The notes under the pieces were generated by a model. The model searched no databases and was not told the DNA's origin. It worked only from the letters and a program-made list of their open reading frames with translations. From contig CP136061.1 of assembly GCA_032622095.1 (NCBI GenBank), positions 83,800,324-83,864,323 of the forward strand: a stretch of 64,000 nt of DNA, given 5' to 3'. Below, in pieces: positions 38,136 through 52,045 of this stretch. The translations under genes were made by a program, and so were the position numbers. The first letter of the stretch is position 1. Each line of letters starts with the position of its first letter. The DNA is from Siphonodentalium dalli (Eukaryota; Mollusca; Scaphopoda; Gadilida; Siphonodentaliidae).

Positions 38136-39024
38136 TTACTGAAATAAAAAATGGATTATATCGAGCAGTAGTTGTTTATTTTTCCAATATGAGGCATCCT
38201 GAAAATTAGTGTCAATCCTCAAAATAAAGCCAAAAAATTTAGATTTTTTTTTCAATTTTACTAGCTGATGCATCTCGTATAACTGAAGAATGCCCTTATA
38301 TACGATACTATTACTAAATTGAAGAGGATATGTTAATATACATTTTGAGTGGGATAACTTGTCCAATTTTAAACCCTTTTCATGCAAAATTTGTCAATTT
38401 ATAATAAACATTTACAAAAATTAACAGAAAATTTAAATAAAAAATACTTTAATAGCATAATAAAGCAACTATAAGTCAATTTAAATATCTAAACATCATC
38501 ATACAACATCAGCCACAGTCTCAGGCATGAAATTTGACCAGATGGCAGGGCATACTGTCTGTTTAACAAACCTGCCATGACAGTTTTGCACGACATTAAC
38601 ACTACTGGCGATGCCATCACCCCCCCCCCCCGACTTGGGGTGGGACTACGGTCCCCGATAAGGCTACTGGGTGCCGGGAAATCTTAATTGGGTTAACTGC
38701 CACCTTTTCCCAATGGGGGGGGGGGGCTAACACTACTCAAATTTTTGGGGAGGGGGGCTTTGGCCCCCCTGACCCCCTAATGGTACCTGATGTCCATGCA
38801 AAATTCCCAGATTTATCACTTTCTTTACTATCTACAGGCGAATCCATGCGTTTCTTCTTTAAATCTGTCCAAAATGTGGTCATTATCATTTGAAAATAAG
38901 AAAATATGGAATTAACAACTTATCATGGCGAGACGTGAAATTTCGTAAAATTCATATTTTTCCTATATATATGTATATGTGTGAAACACAGCGTTTCTTA
39001 TAGTATTTTATCAAAATATAGACC
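38136..39024 (+). repeat. Monomer 31, short, 889 bp
   Basis: C-run 12, G-run 12. E absent. Confidence 0.97.
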
Positions 39025-40376
39025 TTACTGAAATAAAAAATGGATTATATCGAGCAGTAGTTGTTTATTTTTCCAATATGAGGCATCCTGAAAATTAGTG
39101 TCAATCCTCAAAATAAAGCCAAAAAATTTAGATTTTTTTTTCAATTTTACTAGCTGATGCATCTCGTATAACTGAAGAATGCCCTTATATACGATACTAT
39201 TACTAAATTGAAGAGGATATGTTAATATACATTTTGAGTGGGATAACTTGTCCAATTTTAAACCCTTTTCATGCAAAATTTGTCAATTTATAATAAACAT
39301 TTACAAAAATTAACAGAAAATTTAAATAAAAAATACTTTAATAGCATAATAAAGCAACTATAAGTCAATTTAAATATCTAAACATCATCATACAACATCA
39401 GCCACAGTCTCAGGCATGAAATTTGACCAGATGGCAGGGCATACTGTCTGTTTAACAAACCTGCCATGACAGTTTTGCACGACATTAACACTACTGGCGA
39501 TGCCATCACCCCCCCCCCCCCCGACTTGGGGTGGGACTACGGTCCCCGATTAGGCTACTGGGTGCCGGGAAATCTTAATTGGGTTAACTGCCACCTTTTC
39601 CCAATGGGGGGGGGGGCTAACACTACTCAAATTTTTGGGGAGGGGGGCTTTGGCCCCCCTGACCCCCTAATGGTACCTGATGTCCATGCAAAATTCCCAG
39701 ATTTATCACTTTCTTTACTATCTACAGGCGAATCCATGCGTTTCTTCTTTAAATCTGTCCAAAATGTGGTCATTATCATTTGAAAATAAGAAAATATGGA
39801 ATTAACAACTTATCATGGCGAGACGTGAAATTTCGTAAAATTCATATTTTTCCTATAGGAATCACTGAACTAAATGGTTTCCCATAGGCGACAGTGTTAA
39901 CGTTTCCGCCAAATTCACTGAATTGAAGCCTGCAGGCCATACCAGTGATGTTTACCCAGCTAGATTGACACCAGTTGATCACGAAAATGCAAGAAAAATC
40001 ATAGGTCATGTGTTTACTTTTAAAAATAAATCCCCAAGTGTACGACGGGGCTATCCCACAGCCAAATTTGATCTGGAAAAATCCAGAACTACAGCAGCTA
40101 GTTAAATAAATTTCCCGCTCACAAAAATCCATTCCCCCATTCATTCACCAGTTTAAATTATTTAGATATTATGTACAAGTCAAATAAACGCGATGTCATC
40201 CTTTAACAACGTGTCGCATGTATCAGGTGAAGGTCATTCTTCAGTTACCTTCACCTTTAGGGTTCCACGGTGTACTCGCTCCCCGACTCTAGAACACATT
40301 TAGCTCCCTGATTCCTATATATATGTATATGTGTGAAACACAGCGTTTCTTATAGTATTTTATCAAAATATAGACC
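39025..40376 (+). repeat. Monomer 32, long, 1352 bp
   Basis: C-run 14, G-run 11. E at 39858-40315. A>T at 39551, shared only with monomer 36. Confidence 0.97.
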
Positions 40377-41264
40377 TTACTGAAATAAAAAATGGATTAT
40401 ATCGAGCAGTAGTTGTTTATTTTTCCAATATGAGGCATCCTGAAAATTAGTGTCAATCCTCAAAATAAAGCCAAAAAATTTAGATTTTTTTTTCAATTTT
40501 ACTAGCTGATGCATCTCGTATAACTGAAGAATGCCCTTATATACGATACTATTACTAAATTGAAGAGGATATGTTAATATACATTTTGAGTGGGATAACT
40601 TGTCCAATTTTAAACCCTTTTCATGCAAAATTTGTCAATTTATAATAAACATTTACAAAAATTAACAGAAAATTTAAATAAAAAATACTTTAATAGCATA
40701 ATAAAGCAACTATAAGTCAATTTAAATATCTAAACATCATCATACAACATCAGCCACAGTCTCAGGCATGAAATTTGACCAGATGGCAGGGCATACTGTC
40801 TGTTTAACAAACCTGCCATGACAGTTTTGCACGACATTAACACTACTGGCGATGCCATCACCCCCCCCCCCCGACTTGGGGTGGGACTACGGTCCCCGAT
40901 AAGGCTACTGGGTGCCGGGAAATCTTAATTGGGTTAACTGCCACCTTTTCCCAATGGGGGGGGGGGCTAACACTACTCAAATTTTTGGGGAGGGGGGCTT
41001 TGGCCCCCCTGACCCCCTAATGGTACCTGATGTCCATGCAAAATTCCCAGATTTATCACTTTCTTTACTATCTACAGGCGAATCCATGCGTTTCTTCTTT
41101 AAATCTGTCCAAAATGTGGTCATTATCATTTGAAAATAAGAAAATATGGAATTAACAACTTATCATGGCGAGACGTGAAATTTCGTAAAATTCATATTTT
41201 TCCTATATATATGTATATGTGTGAAACACAGCGTTTCTTATAGTATTTTATCAAAATATAGACC
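40377..41264 (+). repeat. Monomer 33, short, 888 bp
   Basis: C-run 12, G-run 11, the same signature as monomer 37. E absent. Confidence 0.97.
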
Positions 41265-42615
41265 TTACTGAAATAAAAAATGGATTATATCGAGCAGTAG
41301 TTGTTTATTTTTCCAATATGAGGCATCCTGAAAATTAGTGTCAATCCTCAAAATAAAGCCAAAAAATTTAGATTTTTTTTTCAATTTTACTAGCTGATGC
41401 ATCTCGTATAACTGAAGAATGCCCTTATATACGATACTATTACTAAATTGAAGAGGATATGTTAATATACATTTTGAGTGGGATAACTTGTCCAATTTTA
41501 AACCCTTTTCATGCAAAATTTGTCAATTTATAATAAACATTTACAAAAATTATCAGAAAATTTAAATAAAAAATACTTTAATAGCATAATAAAGCAACTA
41601 TAAGTCAATTTAAATATCTAAACATCATCATACAACATCAGCCACAGTCTCAGGCATGAAATTTGACCAGATGGCAGGGCATACTGTCTGTTTAACAAAC
41701 CTGCCATGACAGTTTTGCACGACATTAACACTACTGGCGATGCCATCACCCCCCCCCCCCCCGACTTGGGGTGGGACTACGGTCCCCGATAAGGCTACTG
41801 GGTGCCGGGAAATCTTAATTGGGTTAACTGCCACCTTTTCCCAATGGGGGGGGGGCTAACACTACTCAAATTTTTGGGGAGGGGGGCTTTGGCCCCCCTG
41901 ACCCCCTAATGGTACCTGATGTCCATGCAAAATTCCCAGATTTATCACTTTCTTTACTATCTACAGGCGAATCCATGCGTTTCTTCTTTAAATCTGTCCA
42001 AAATGTGGTCATTATCATTTGAAAATAAGAAAATATGGAATTAACAACTTATCATGGCGAGACGTGAAATTTCGTAAAATTCATATTTTTCCTATAGGAA
42101 TCACTGAACTAAATGGTTTCCCATAGGCGACAGTGTTAACGTTTCCGCCAAATTCACTGAATTGAAGCCTGCAGGCCATACCAGTGATGTTTACCCAGCT
42201 AGATTGACACCAGTTGATCACGAAAATGCAAGAAAAATCATAGGTCATGTGTTTACTTTTAAAAATAAATCCCCAAGTGTACGACGGGGCTATCCCACAG
42301 CCAAATTTGATCTGGAAAAATCCAGAACTACAGCAGCTAGTTAAATAAATTTCCCGCTCACAAAAATCCATTCCCCCATTCATTCACCAGTTTAAATTAT
42401 TTAGATATTATGTACAAGTCAAATAAACGCGATGTCATCCTTTAACAACGTGTCGCATGTATCAGGTGAAGGTCATTCTTCAGTTACCTTCACCTTTAGG
42501 GTTCCACGGTGTACTCGCTCCCCGACTCTAGAACACATTTAGCTCCCTGATTCCTATATATATGTATATGTGTGAAACACAGCGTTTCTTATAGTATTTT
42601 ATCAAAATATAGACC
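41265..42615 (+). repeat. Monomer 34, long, 1351 bp
   Basis: C-run 14, G-run 10. E at 42097-42554. A>T at 41553, shared only with monomer 38. Confidence 0.97.
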
Positions 42616-43506
42616 TTACTGAAATAAAAAATGGATTATATCGAGCAGTAGTTGTTTATTTTTCCAATATGAGGCATCCTGAAAATTAGTGTCAATCCTC
42701 AAAATAAAGCCAAAAAATTTAGATTTTTTTTTCAATTTTACTAGCTGATGCATCTCGTATAACTGAAGAATGCCCTTATATACGATACTATTACTAAATT
42801 GAAGAGGATATGTTAATATACATTTTGAGTGGGATAACTTGTCCAATTTTAAACCCTTTTCATGCAAAATTTGTCAATTTATAATAAACATTTACAAAAA
42901 TTAACAGAAAATTTAAATAAAAAATACTTTAATAGCATAATAAAGCAACTATAAGTCAATTTAAATATCTAAACATCATCATACAACATCAGCCACAGTC
43001 TCAGGCATGAAATTTGACCAGATGGCAGGGCATACTGTCTGTTTAACAAACCTGCCATGACAGTTTTGCACGACATTAACACTACTGGCGATGCCATCAC
43101 CCCCCCCCCCCCCGACTTGGGGTGGGACTACGGTCCCCGATAAGGCTACTGGGTGCCGGGAAATCTTAATTGGGTTAACTGCCACCTTTTCCCAATGGGG
43201 GGGGGGGGCTAACACTACTCAAATTTTTGGGGAGGGGGGCTTTGGCCCCCCTGACCCCCTAATGGTACCTGATGTCCATGCAAAATTCCCAGATTTATCA
43301 CTTTCTTTACTATCTACAGGCGAATCCATGCGTTTCTTCTTTAAATCTGTCCAAAATGTGGTCATTATCATTTGAAAATAAGAAAATATGGAATTAACAA
43401 CTTATCATGGCGAGACGTGAAATTTCGTAAAATTCATATTTTTCCTATATATATGTATATGTGTGAAACACAGCGTTTCTTATAGTATTTTATCAAAATA
43501 TAGACC
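42616..43506 (+). repeat. Monomer 35, short, 891 bp
   Basis: C-run 14, G-run 12. E absent. Confidence 0.97.
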
Positions 43507-44858
43507 TTACTGAAATAAAAAATGGATTATATCGAGCAGTAGTTGTTTATTTTTCCAATATGAGGCATCCTGAAAATTAGTGTCAATCCTCAAAATAAAG
43601 CCAAAAAATTTAGATTTTTTTTTCAATTTTACTAGCTGATGCATCTCGTATAACTGAAGAATGCCCTTATATACGATACTATTACTAAATTGAAGAGGAT
43701 ATGTTAATATACATTTTGAGTGGGATAACTTGTCCAATTTTAAACCCTTTTCATGCAAAATTTGTCAATTTATAATAAACATTTACAAAAATTAACAGAA
43801 AATTTAAATAAAAAATACTTTAATAGCATAATAAAGCAACTATAAGTCAATTTAAATATCTAAACATCATCATACAACATCAGCCACAGTCTCAGGCATG
43901 AAATTTGACCAGATGGCAGGGCATACTGTCTGTTTAACAAACCTGCCATGACAGTTTTGCACGACATTAACACTACTGGCGATGCCATCACCCCCCCCCC
44001 CCCCGACTTGGGGTGGGACTACGGTCCCCGATTAGGCTACTGGGTGCCGGGAAATCTTAATTGGGTTAACTGCCACCTTTTCCCAATGGGGGGGGGGGCT
44101 AACACTACTCAAATTTTTGGGGAGGGGGGCTTTGGCCCCCCTGACCCCCTAATGGTACCTGATGTCCATGCAAAATTCCCAGATTTATCACTTTCTTTAC
44201 TATCTACAGGCGAATCCATGCGTTTCTTCTTTAAATCTGTCCAAAATGTGGTCATTATCATTTGAAAATAAGAAAATATGGAATTAACAACTTATCATGG
44301 CGAGACGTGAAATTTCGTAAAATTCATATTTTTCCTATAGGAATCACTGAACTAAATGGTTTCCCATAGGCGACAGTGTTAACGTTTCCGCCAAATTCAC
44401 TGAATTGAAGCCTGCAGGCCATACCAGTGATGTTTACCCAGCTAGATTGACACCAGTTGATCACGAAAATGCAAGAAAAATCATAGGTCATGTGTTTACT
44501 TTTAAAAATAAATCCCCAAGTGTACGACGGGGCTATCCCACAGCCAAATTTGATCTGGGAAAAATCCAGAACTACAGCAGCTAGTTAAATAAATTTCCCG
44601 CTCACAAAAATCCATTCCCCCATTCATTCACCAGTTTAAATTATTTAGATATTATGTACAAGTCAAATAAACGCGATGTCATCCTTTAACAACGTGTCGC
44701 ATGTATCAGGTGAAGGTCATTCTTCAGTTACCTTCACCTTTAGGGTTCCACGGTGTACTCGCTCCCCGACTCTAGAACACATTTAGCTCCTGATTCCTAT
44801 ATATATGTATATGTGTGAAACACAGCGTTTCTTATAGTATTTTATCAAAATATAGACC
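43507..44858 (+). repeat. Monomer 36, long, 1352 bp
   Basis: C-run 14, G-run 11. E at 44340-44797, with an extra G at 44559 and a lost C near 44790, where the suspect patch begins. A>T at 44033, as in monomer 32. Confidence 0.95.
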
Positions 44859-45749
44859 TTACTGAATAAAAAATGGATTATATCGAGCAGTAGTTGTTTA
44901 TTTTTCCAATATGAGGCATCCTGAAAATTAGTGTCAATCCTCAAAATAAAGCCAAAAAATTTAGATTTTTTTTTCAATTTTACTAGCTGATGCATCTCGT
45001 ATAACTGAAGAATGCCCTTATATACGATACTATTACTAAATTGAAGAGGATATGTTAATATACATTTTGAGTGGGATAACTTGTCCAATTTTAAACCCTT
45101 TTCATGCAAAATTTGTCAATTTATAATAAACATTTACAAAAATTAACAGAAAATTTAAATAAAAAATACTTTAATAGCATAATAAAGCACTATAAGTCAA
45201 TTTAAATATCTAAACATCATCATACAACATCAGCCACAGTCTCAGGCATGAAATTTGACCAGATGGCAGGGCAATACAGTCTGTTTAAACAAACCTGCCA
45301 TGACAGTTTTGCACGACATTAACACTACTGGCGATGCCATCACCCCCCCCCCCCGACTTGGGGTGGGACTACGGTCCCGATAAGGCTACTGGGTGCCGGG
45401 AAATCTTAATTGGGTTAACTGCCACCTTTTTCCCAATGGGGGGGGGGGCTAACACTACTCAAATTTTTTGGGGAGGGGGGCTTTGGCCCCCCTGACCCCC
45501 CTAATGGTACCTGATGTCCATGCAAAATTCCCAGATTTATCACTTTCTTTACTATCTACAGGCGAATCCATGCGTTTCTTCTTTAAATCTGTCCAAAATG
45601 TGGTTCATTATCATTTGAAAATAAGAAAATATGGAATTAACAACTTATCATGGCGAGACGTGAAATTTCGTAAAATTCATATTTTTCCTATATATATGTA
45701 TATGTGTGAAACACAGCGTTTCTTATAGTATTTTATCAAAATATAGACC
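44859..45749 (+). repeat. Monomer 37, short, 891 bp, indel-rich
   Basis: C-run 12, G-run 11. E absent. Nine single-base indels (near 44866, 45189, 45273, 45287, 45377, 45430, 45468, 45500, 45604) net +3 bp. The first shifts the end of the 83-codon frame, giving 108 codons. Confidence 0.93.
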
Positions 45750-47107
45750 TTACTGAAATAAAAAATGGATTATATCGAGCAGTAGTTGTTTATTTTTCCA
45801 ATATGAGGCATCCTGAAAATTAGTGTCAATCCTCAAAATAAAGCCAAAAAATTTAGATTTTTTTTTCAATTTTACTAGCTGATGCATCTCGTATAACTGA
45901 AGAATGCCCTTATATACGATACTATTACTAAATTGAAGAGGATATGTTAATATACATTTTGAGTGGGATAACTTGTCCAATTTTAAACCCTTTTCATGCA
46001 AAATTTGTCAATTTATAATAAACATTTACAAAAATTATCAGAAAATTTAAATAAAAAATACTTTAATAGCATAATAAAGCAACTATAAGTCAATTTAAAT
46101 ATCTATAACATCATCATACAACATCAGCCACAGTCTCAGGCATGAAATTTGACCAGATGGCAGGGCATACTGTCTGTTTAACAAACCTGCCATGACAGTT
46201 TTGCACGACATTAACACTACTGGCGATGCCATCACCCCCCCCCCCCCCCGACTTGGGGTGGGACTACGGTCCCCGATAAGGCTACTGGGTGCCGGGAAAT
46301 CTTAATTGGGTTAACTGCCACCTTTTCCCAATGGGGGGGGGCTAACACTACTCAAATTTTTGGGGAGGGGGGCTTTGGCCCCCCTGACCCCCTAATGGTA
46401 CCTGATGTCCATTGCAAAATTCCCAGATTTATCACTTTCTTTACTATCTACAGGCGAATCCATGCGTTTCTTCTTTTAAATCTGTCCAAAATGTGGTCAT
46501 TATCATTTGAAAATAAGAAAATATGGAATTAACAACTTATCATGGCGAGACGTGAAATTTCGTAAAATTCATATTTTTCCTATAGGAATCACTGAACTAA
46601 ATGGTTTCCCATAGGCGACAGTGTTAACGTTTTCCGCCAAATTCACTGAATTGAAGCCTGCAGGCCATACCAGTGATGTTTACCCAGCTAGATTGACACC
46701 AGTTGATCACGAAAATGCAAGAAAAATCATAGGTCATGTGTTTACTTTTAAAAATAAATCCCCAAGTGTACGACGGGGCTATCCCACAGCCAAATTTGAT
46801 CTGGAAAAAATCCAGAACTACAGCAGCTAGTTAAATAAATTTCCCGCTCACAAAAATCCATTCCCCCATTTCATTCACCAGTTTAAATTATTTAGATATT
46901 ATGTACCAGTCAAATAAACGCGATGTCATCCTTTAACAACGTGTCGCATGTATCAGGTGAAGGTCATTCTTCAGTTACCTTCACCTTTAGGGTTCCACGG
47001 TGTACTCGCTCCCCGACTCTAGAACACATTTAGCTCCCTGATTCCTATATATATGTATATGTGTGAAAACACAGCGTTTCTTATAGTATTTTATCAAAAT
47101 ATAGACC
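45750..47107 (+). repeat. Monomer 38, long, 1358 bp, indel-rich
   Basis: C-run 15, G-run 9. E at 46585-47045 (461 bp). Seven single-base insertions (near 46106, 46412, 46476, 46631, 46806, 46870, 47067) account for the +7 bp excess. A>C near 46907. A>T at 46038, as in monomer 34. Confidence 0.93.
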
Positions 47108-47992
47108 TTACTGAAATAAAAAATGGATTATATCGAGCAGTAGTTGTTTATTTTTCCAATATGAGGCATCCTGAAAATTAGTGTCAACCCTCAAAATAAA
47201 GCCAAAAAATTTAGATTTTTTTTTTCAATTTTACTAGCTGATGCATCTCGTATAACTGAAGAATGCCCTTATATACGATACTATTACTAAATTGAAGAGG
47301 ATATGTTAATATACATTTTCGAGTGGGATAACTTGTCCAATTTTAAACCCTTTTCATGCAAAATTTGTCAATTTATAATAAACATTTACAAAAATTAACA
47401 AAAAATTTAAATAAATATTAGCATAATAAAGCAACTATAAGTCAATTTAAATATCTAAACATCATCATACAACATCAGCCACAGTCTCAGGCATGAAATT
47501 TGACCAGATGGCAGGGCATACTGTCTGTTTAACAAACCTGCCATGACAGTTTTGCACGACATTAACACTACTGGCGATGCCATCACCCCCCCCCCCCCCC
47601 CGACTTGGGGTGGGACTACGGTCCCCGATAAGGCTACTGGGTGCCGGGAAATCTTAATTGGGTTAACTGCCACCTTTTCCCAATGGGGGGGGGGCTAACA
47701 CTACTCAAATTTTTGGGGAGGGGGGCTTTGGCCCCCCTGACCCCCTAATGGTACCTGATGTCCATGCAAAATTCCCAGATTTATCACTTTCTTTACTATC
47801 TACAGGCGAATCCATGCGTTTCTTCTTTAAATCTGTCCAAAATGTGGTCATTATCATTTGAAAATAAGAAAATATGGAATTAACAACTTATCATGGCGAG
47901 ACGTGAAATTTCGTAAAATTCATATTTTTCCTATATATATGTATATGTGTGAAACACAGCGTTTCTTATAGTATTTTATCAAAATATAGACC
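47108..47992 (+). repeat. Monomer 39, short, 885 bp, indel-rich
   Basis: C-run 16, G-run 10. E absent. Extra T near 47229, extra C near 47320, an 8-bp loss near 47415, substitutions near 47188 and 47401. The 83-codon frame is broken. Confidence 0.93.
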
Positions 47993-49344
47993 TTACTGAA
48001 ATAAAAAATGGATTATATCGAGCAGTAGTTGTTTATTTTTCCAATATGAGGCATCCTGAAAATTAGTGTCAATCCTCAAAATAAAGCCAAAAAATTTAGA
48101 TTTTTTTTTCAATTTTACTAGCTGATGCATCTCGTATAACTGAAGAATGCCCTTATATACGATACTATTACTAAATTGAAGAGGATATGTTAATATACAT
48201 TTTGAGTGGGATAACTTGTCCAATTTTAAACCCTTTTCATGCAAAATTTGTCAATTTATAATAAACATTTACAAAAATTAACAGAAAATTTAAATAAAAA
48301 ATACTTTAATAGCATAATAAAGCAACTATAAGTCAATTTAAATATCTAAACATCATCATACAACATCAGCCACAGTCTCAGGCATGAAATTTGACCAGAT
48401 GGCAGGGCATACTGTCTGTTTAACAAACCTGCCATGACAGTTTTGCACGACATTAACACTACTGGCGATGCCATCACCCCCCCCCCCCCGACTTGGGGTG
48501 GGACTACGGTCCCCGATAAGGCTACTGGGTGCCGGGAAATCTTAATTGGGTTAACTGCCACCTTTTCCCAATGGGGGGGGGGGGCTAACACTACTCAAAT
48601 TTTTGGGGAGGGGGGCTTTGGCCCCCCTGACCCCCTAATGGTACCTGATGTCCATGCAAAATTCCCAGATTTATCACTTTCTTTACTATCTACAGGCGAA
48701 TCCATGCGTTTCTTCTTTAAATCTGTCCAAAATGTGGTCATTATCATTTGAAAATAAGAAAATATGGAATTAACAACTTATCATGGCGAGACGTGAAATT
48801 TCGTAAAATTCATATTTTTCCTATAGGAATCACTGAACTAAATGGTTTCCCATAGGCGACAGTGTTAACGTTTCCGCCAAATTCACTGAATTGAAGCCTG
48901 CAGGCCATACCAGTGATGTTTACCCAGCTAGATTGACACCAGTTGATCACGAAAATGCAAGAAAAATCATAGGTCATGTGTTTACTTTTAAAAATAAATC
49001 CCCAAGTGTACGACGGGGCTATCCCACAGCCAAATTTGATCTGGAAAAATCCAGAACTACAGCAGCTAGTTAAATAAATTTCCCGCTCACAAAAATCCAT
49101 TCCCCCATTCATTCACCAGTTTAAATTATTTAGATATTATGTACAAGTCAAATAAACGCGATGTGATCCTTTAACAACGTGTCGCATGTATCAGGTGAAG
49201 GTCATTCTTCAGTTACCTTCACCTTTAGGGTTCCACGGTGTACTCGCTCCCCGACTCTAGAACACATTTAGCTCCCTGATTCCTATATATATGTATATGT
49301 GTGAAACACAGCGTTTCTTATAGTATTTTATCAAAATATAGACC
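47993..49344 (+). repeat. Monomer 40, long, 1352 bp
   Basis: C-run 13, G-run 12. E at 48826-49283 with C>G at 49165. First of a second set of 11 consecutive long monomers. Confidence 0.97.
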
Positions 49345-50693
49345 TTACTGAAATAAAAAATGGATTATATCGAGCAGTAGTTGTTTATTTTTCCAATATG
49401 AGGCATCCTGAAAATTAGTGTCAATCCTCAAAATAAAGCCAAAAAATTTAGAATTTTTTTTCAATTTTACTAGCTGATGCATCTCGTATAACTGAAGAAT
49501 GCCCTTATATACGATACTATTACTAAATTGAAGAGGATATGTTAATATACATTTTGAGTGGGATAACTTGTCCAATTTTAAACCCTTTTCATGCAAAATT
49601 TGTCAATTTATAATAAACATTTACAAAAATTAACAGAAAATTTAAATAAAAAATACTTTAATAGCATAATAAAGCAACTATAAGTCAATTTAAATATCTA
49701 AACATCATCATACAACATCAGCCACAGTCTCAGGCATGAAATTTGACCAGATGGCAGGGCATACTGTCTGTTTAACAAACCTGCCATGACAGTTTTGCAC
49801 GACATTAACACTACTGGCGATGCCATCACCCCCCCCCCCCCGACTTGGGGTGGGACTACGGTCCCCGATAAGGCTACTGGGTGCCGGGAAATCTTAATTG
49901 GGTTAACTGCCACCTTTTCCCAATGGGGGGGGGCTAACACTACTCAAATTTTTGGGGAGGGGGGCTTTGGCCCCCCTGACCCCCTAATGGTACCTGATGT
50001 CCATGCAAAATTCCCAGATTTATCACTTTCTTTACTATCTACAGGCGAATCCATGCGTTTCTTCTTTAAATCTGTCCAAAATGTGGTCATTATCATTTGA
50101 AAATAAGAAAATATGGAATTAACAACTTATCATGGCGAGACGTGAAATTTCGTAAAATTCATATTTTTCCTATAGGAATCACTGAACTAAATGGTTTCCC
50201 ATAGGCGACAGTGTTAACGTTTCCGCCAAATTCACTGAATTGAAGCCTGCAGGCCATACCAGTGATGTTTACCCAGCTAGATTGACACCAGTTGATCACG
50301 AAAATGCAAGAAAAATCATAGGTCATGTGTTTACTTTTAAAAATAAATCCCCAAGTGTACGACGGGGCTATCCCACAGCCAAATTTGATCTGGAAAAATC
50401 CAGAACTACAGCAGCTAGTTAAATAAATTTCCCGCTCACAAAAATCCATTCCCCCATTCATTCACCAGTTTAAATTATTTAGATATTATGTACAAGTCAA
50501 ATAAACGCGATGTCATCCTTTAACAACGTGTCGCATGTATCAGGTGAAGGTCATTCTTCAGTTACCTTCACCTTTAGGGTTCCACGGTGTACTCGCTCCC
50601 CGACTCTAGAACACATTTAGCTCCCTGATTCCTATATATATGTATATGTGTGAAACACAGCGTTTCTTATAGTATTTTATCAAAATATAGACC
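49345..50693 (+). repeat. Monomer 41, long, 1349 bp
   Basis: C-run 13, G-run 9. E at 50175-50632. T>A at 49453. Confidence 0.97.
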
Positions 50694-52045
50694 TTACTGA
50701 AATAAAAAATGGATTATATCGAGCAGTAGTTGTTTATTTTTCCAATATGAGGCATCCTGAAAATTAGTGTCAATCCTCAAAATAAAGCCAAAAAATTTAG
50801 ATTTTTTTTTCAATTTTACTAGCTGATGCATCTCGTATAACTGAAGAATGCCCTTATATACGATACTATTACTAAATTGAAGAGGATATGTTAATATACA
50901 TTTTGAGTGGGATAACTTGTCCAATTTTAAACCCTTTTCATGCAAAATTTGTCAATTTATAATAAACATTTACAAAAATTAACAGAAAATTTAAATAAAA
51001 AATACTTTAATAGCATAATAAAGCAACTATAAGTCAATTTAAATATCTAAACATCATCATACAACATCAGCCACAGTCTCAGGCATGAAATTTGACCAGA
51101 TGGCAGGGCATACTGTCTGTTTAACAAACCTGCCATGACAGTTTTGCACGACATTAACACTACTGGCGATGCCATCACCCCCCCCCCCCCCCCGACTTGG
51201 GGTGGGACTACGGTCCCCGATAAGGCTACTGGGTGCCGGGAAATCTTAATTGGGTTAACTGCCACCTTTTCCCAATGGGGGGGGGCTAACACTACTCAAA
51301 TTTTTGGGGAGGGGGGCTTTGGCCCCCCTGACCCCCTAATGGTACCTGATGTCCATGCAAAATTCCCAGATTTATCACTTTCTTTACTATCTACAGGCGA
51401 ATCCATGCGTTTCTTCTTTAAATCTGTCCAAAATGTGGTCATTATCATTTGAAAATAAGAAAATATGGAATTAACAACTTATCATGGCGAGACGTGAAAT
51501 TTCGTAAAATTCATATTTTTCCTATAGGAATCACTGAACTAAATGGTTTCCCATAGGCGACAGTGTTAACGTTTCCGCCAAATTCACTGAATTGAAGCCT
51601 GCAGGCCATACCAGTGATGTTTACCCAGCTAGATTGACACCAGTTGATCACGAAAATGCAAGAAAAATCATAGGTCATGTGTTTACTTTTAAAAATAAAT
51701 CCCCAAGTGTACGACGGGGCTATCCCACAGCCAAATTTGATCTGGAAAAATCCAGAACTACAGCAGCTAGTTAAATAAATTTCCCGCTCACAAAAATCCA
51801 TTCCCCCATTCATTCACCAGTTTAAATTATTTAGATATTATGTACAAGTCAAATAAACGCGATGTCATCCTTTAACAACGTGTCGCATGTATCAGGTGAA
51901 GGTCATTCTTCAGTTACCTTCACCTTTAGGGTTCCACGGTGTACTCGCTCCCCGACTCTAGAACACATTTAGCTCCCTGATTCCTATATATATGTATATG
52001 TGTGAAACACAGCGTTTCTTATAGTATTTTATCAAAATATAGACC
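50694..52045 (+). repeat. Monomer 42, long, 1352 bp
   Basis: C-run 16, G-run 9, the same signature as monomer 43. E at 51527-51984. Confidence 0.97.

Larger units (their letters stand above)
44557..47420. other. Indel-dense patch, probable unpolished assembly sequence
   Basis: About 20 single-base indels, one 8-bp loss and a few substitutions in 2.9 kb. In the rest of the window I see one single-base indel outside the C- and G-runs. Many of the indels lengthen or shorten short homopolymers, the usual error type of raw long reads. The patch starts and stops in mid-monomer and ignores repeat boundaries, which also points to a technical cause. Confidence 0.8.
39025..47992 (+). repeat. Tandem duplication of a four-monomer block L-S-L-S (~4.48 kb)
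   Basis: Monomers 32-35 and 36-39. Two independent rare variants recur at the block spacing: A>T at 39551/44033 (4482 bp) and at 41553/46038 (4485 bp). The first two monomers also share run signatures (14/11 and 12/11). The second copy carries many indels from 44557 on. Confidence 0.85.
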
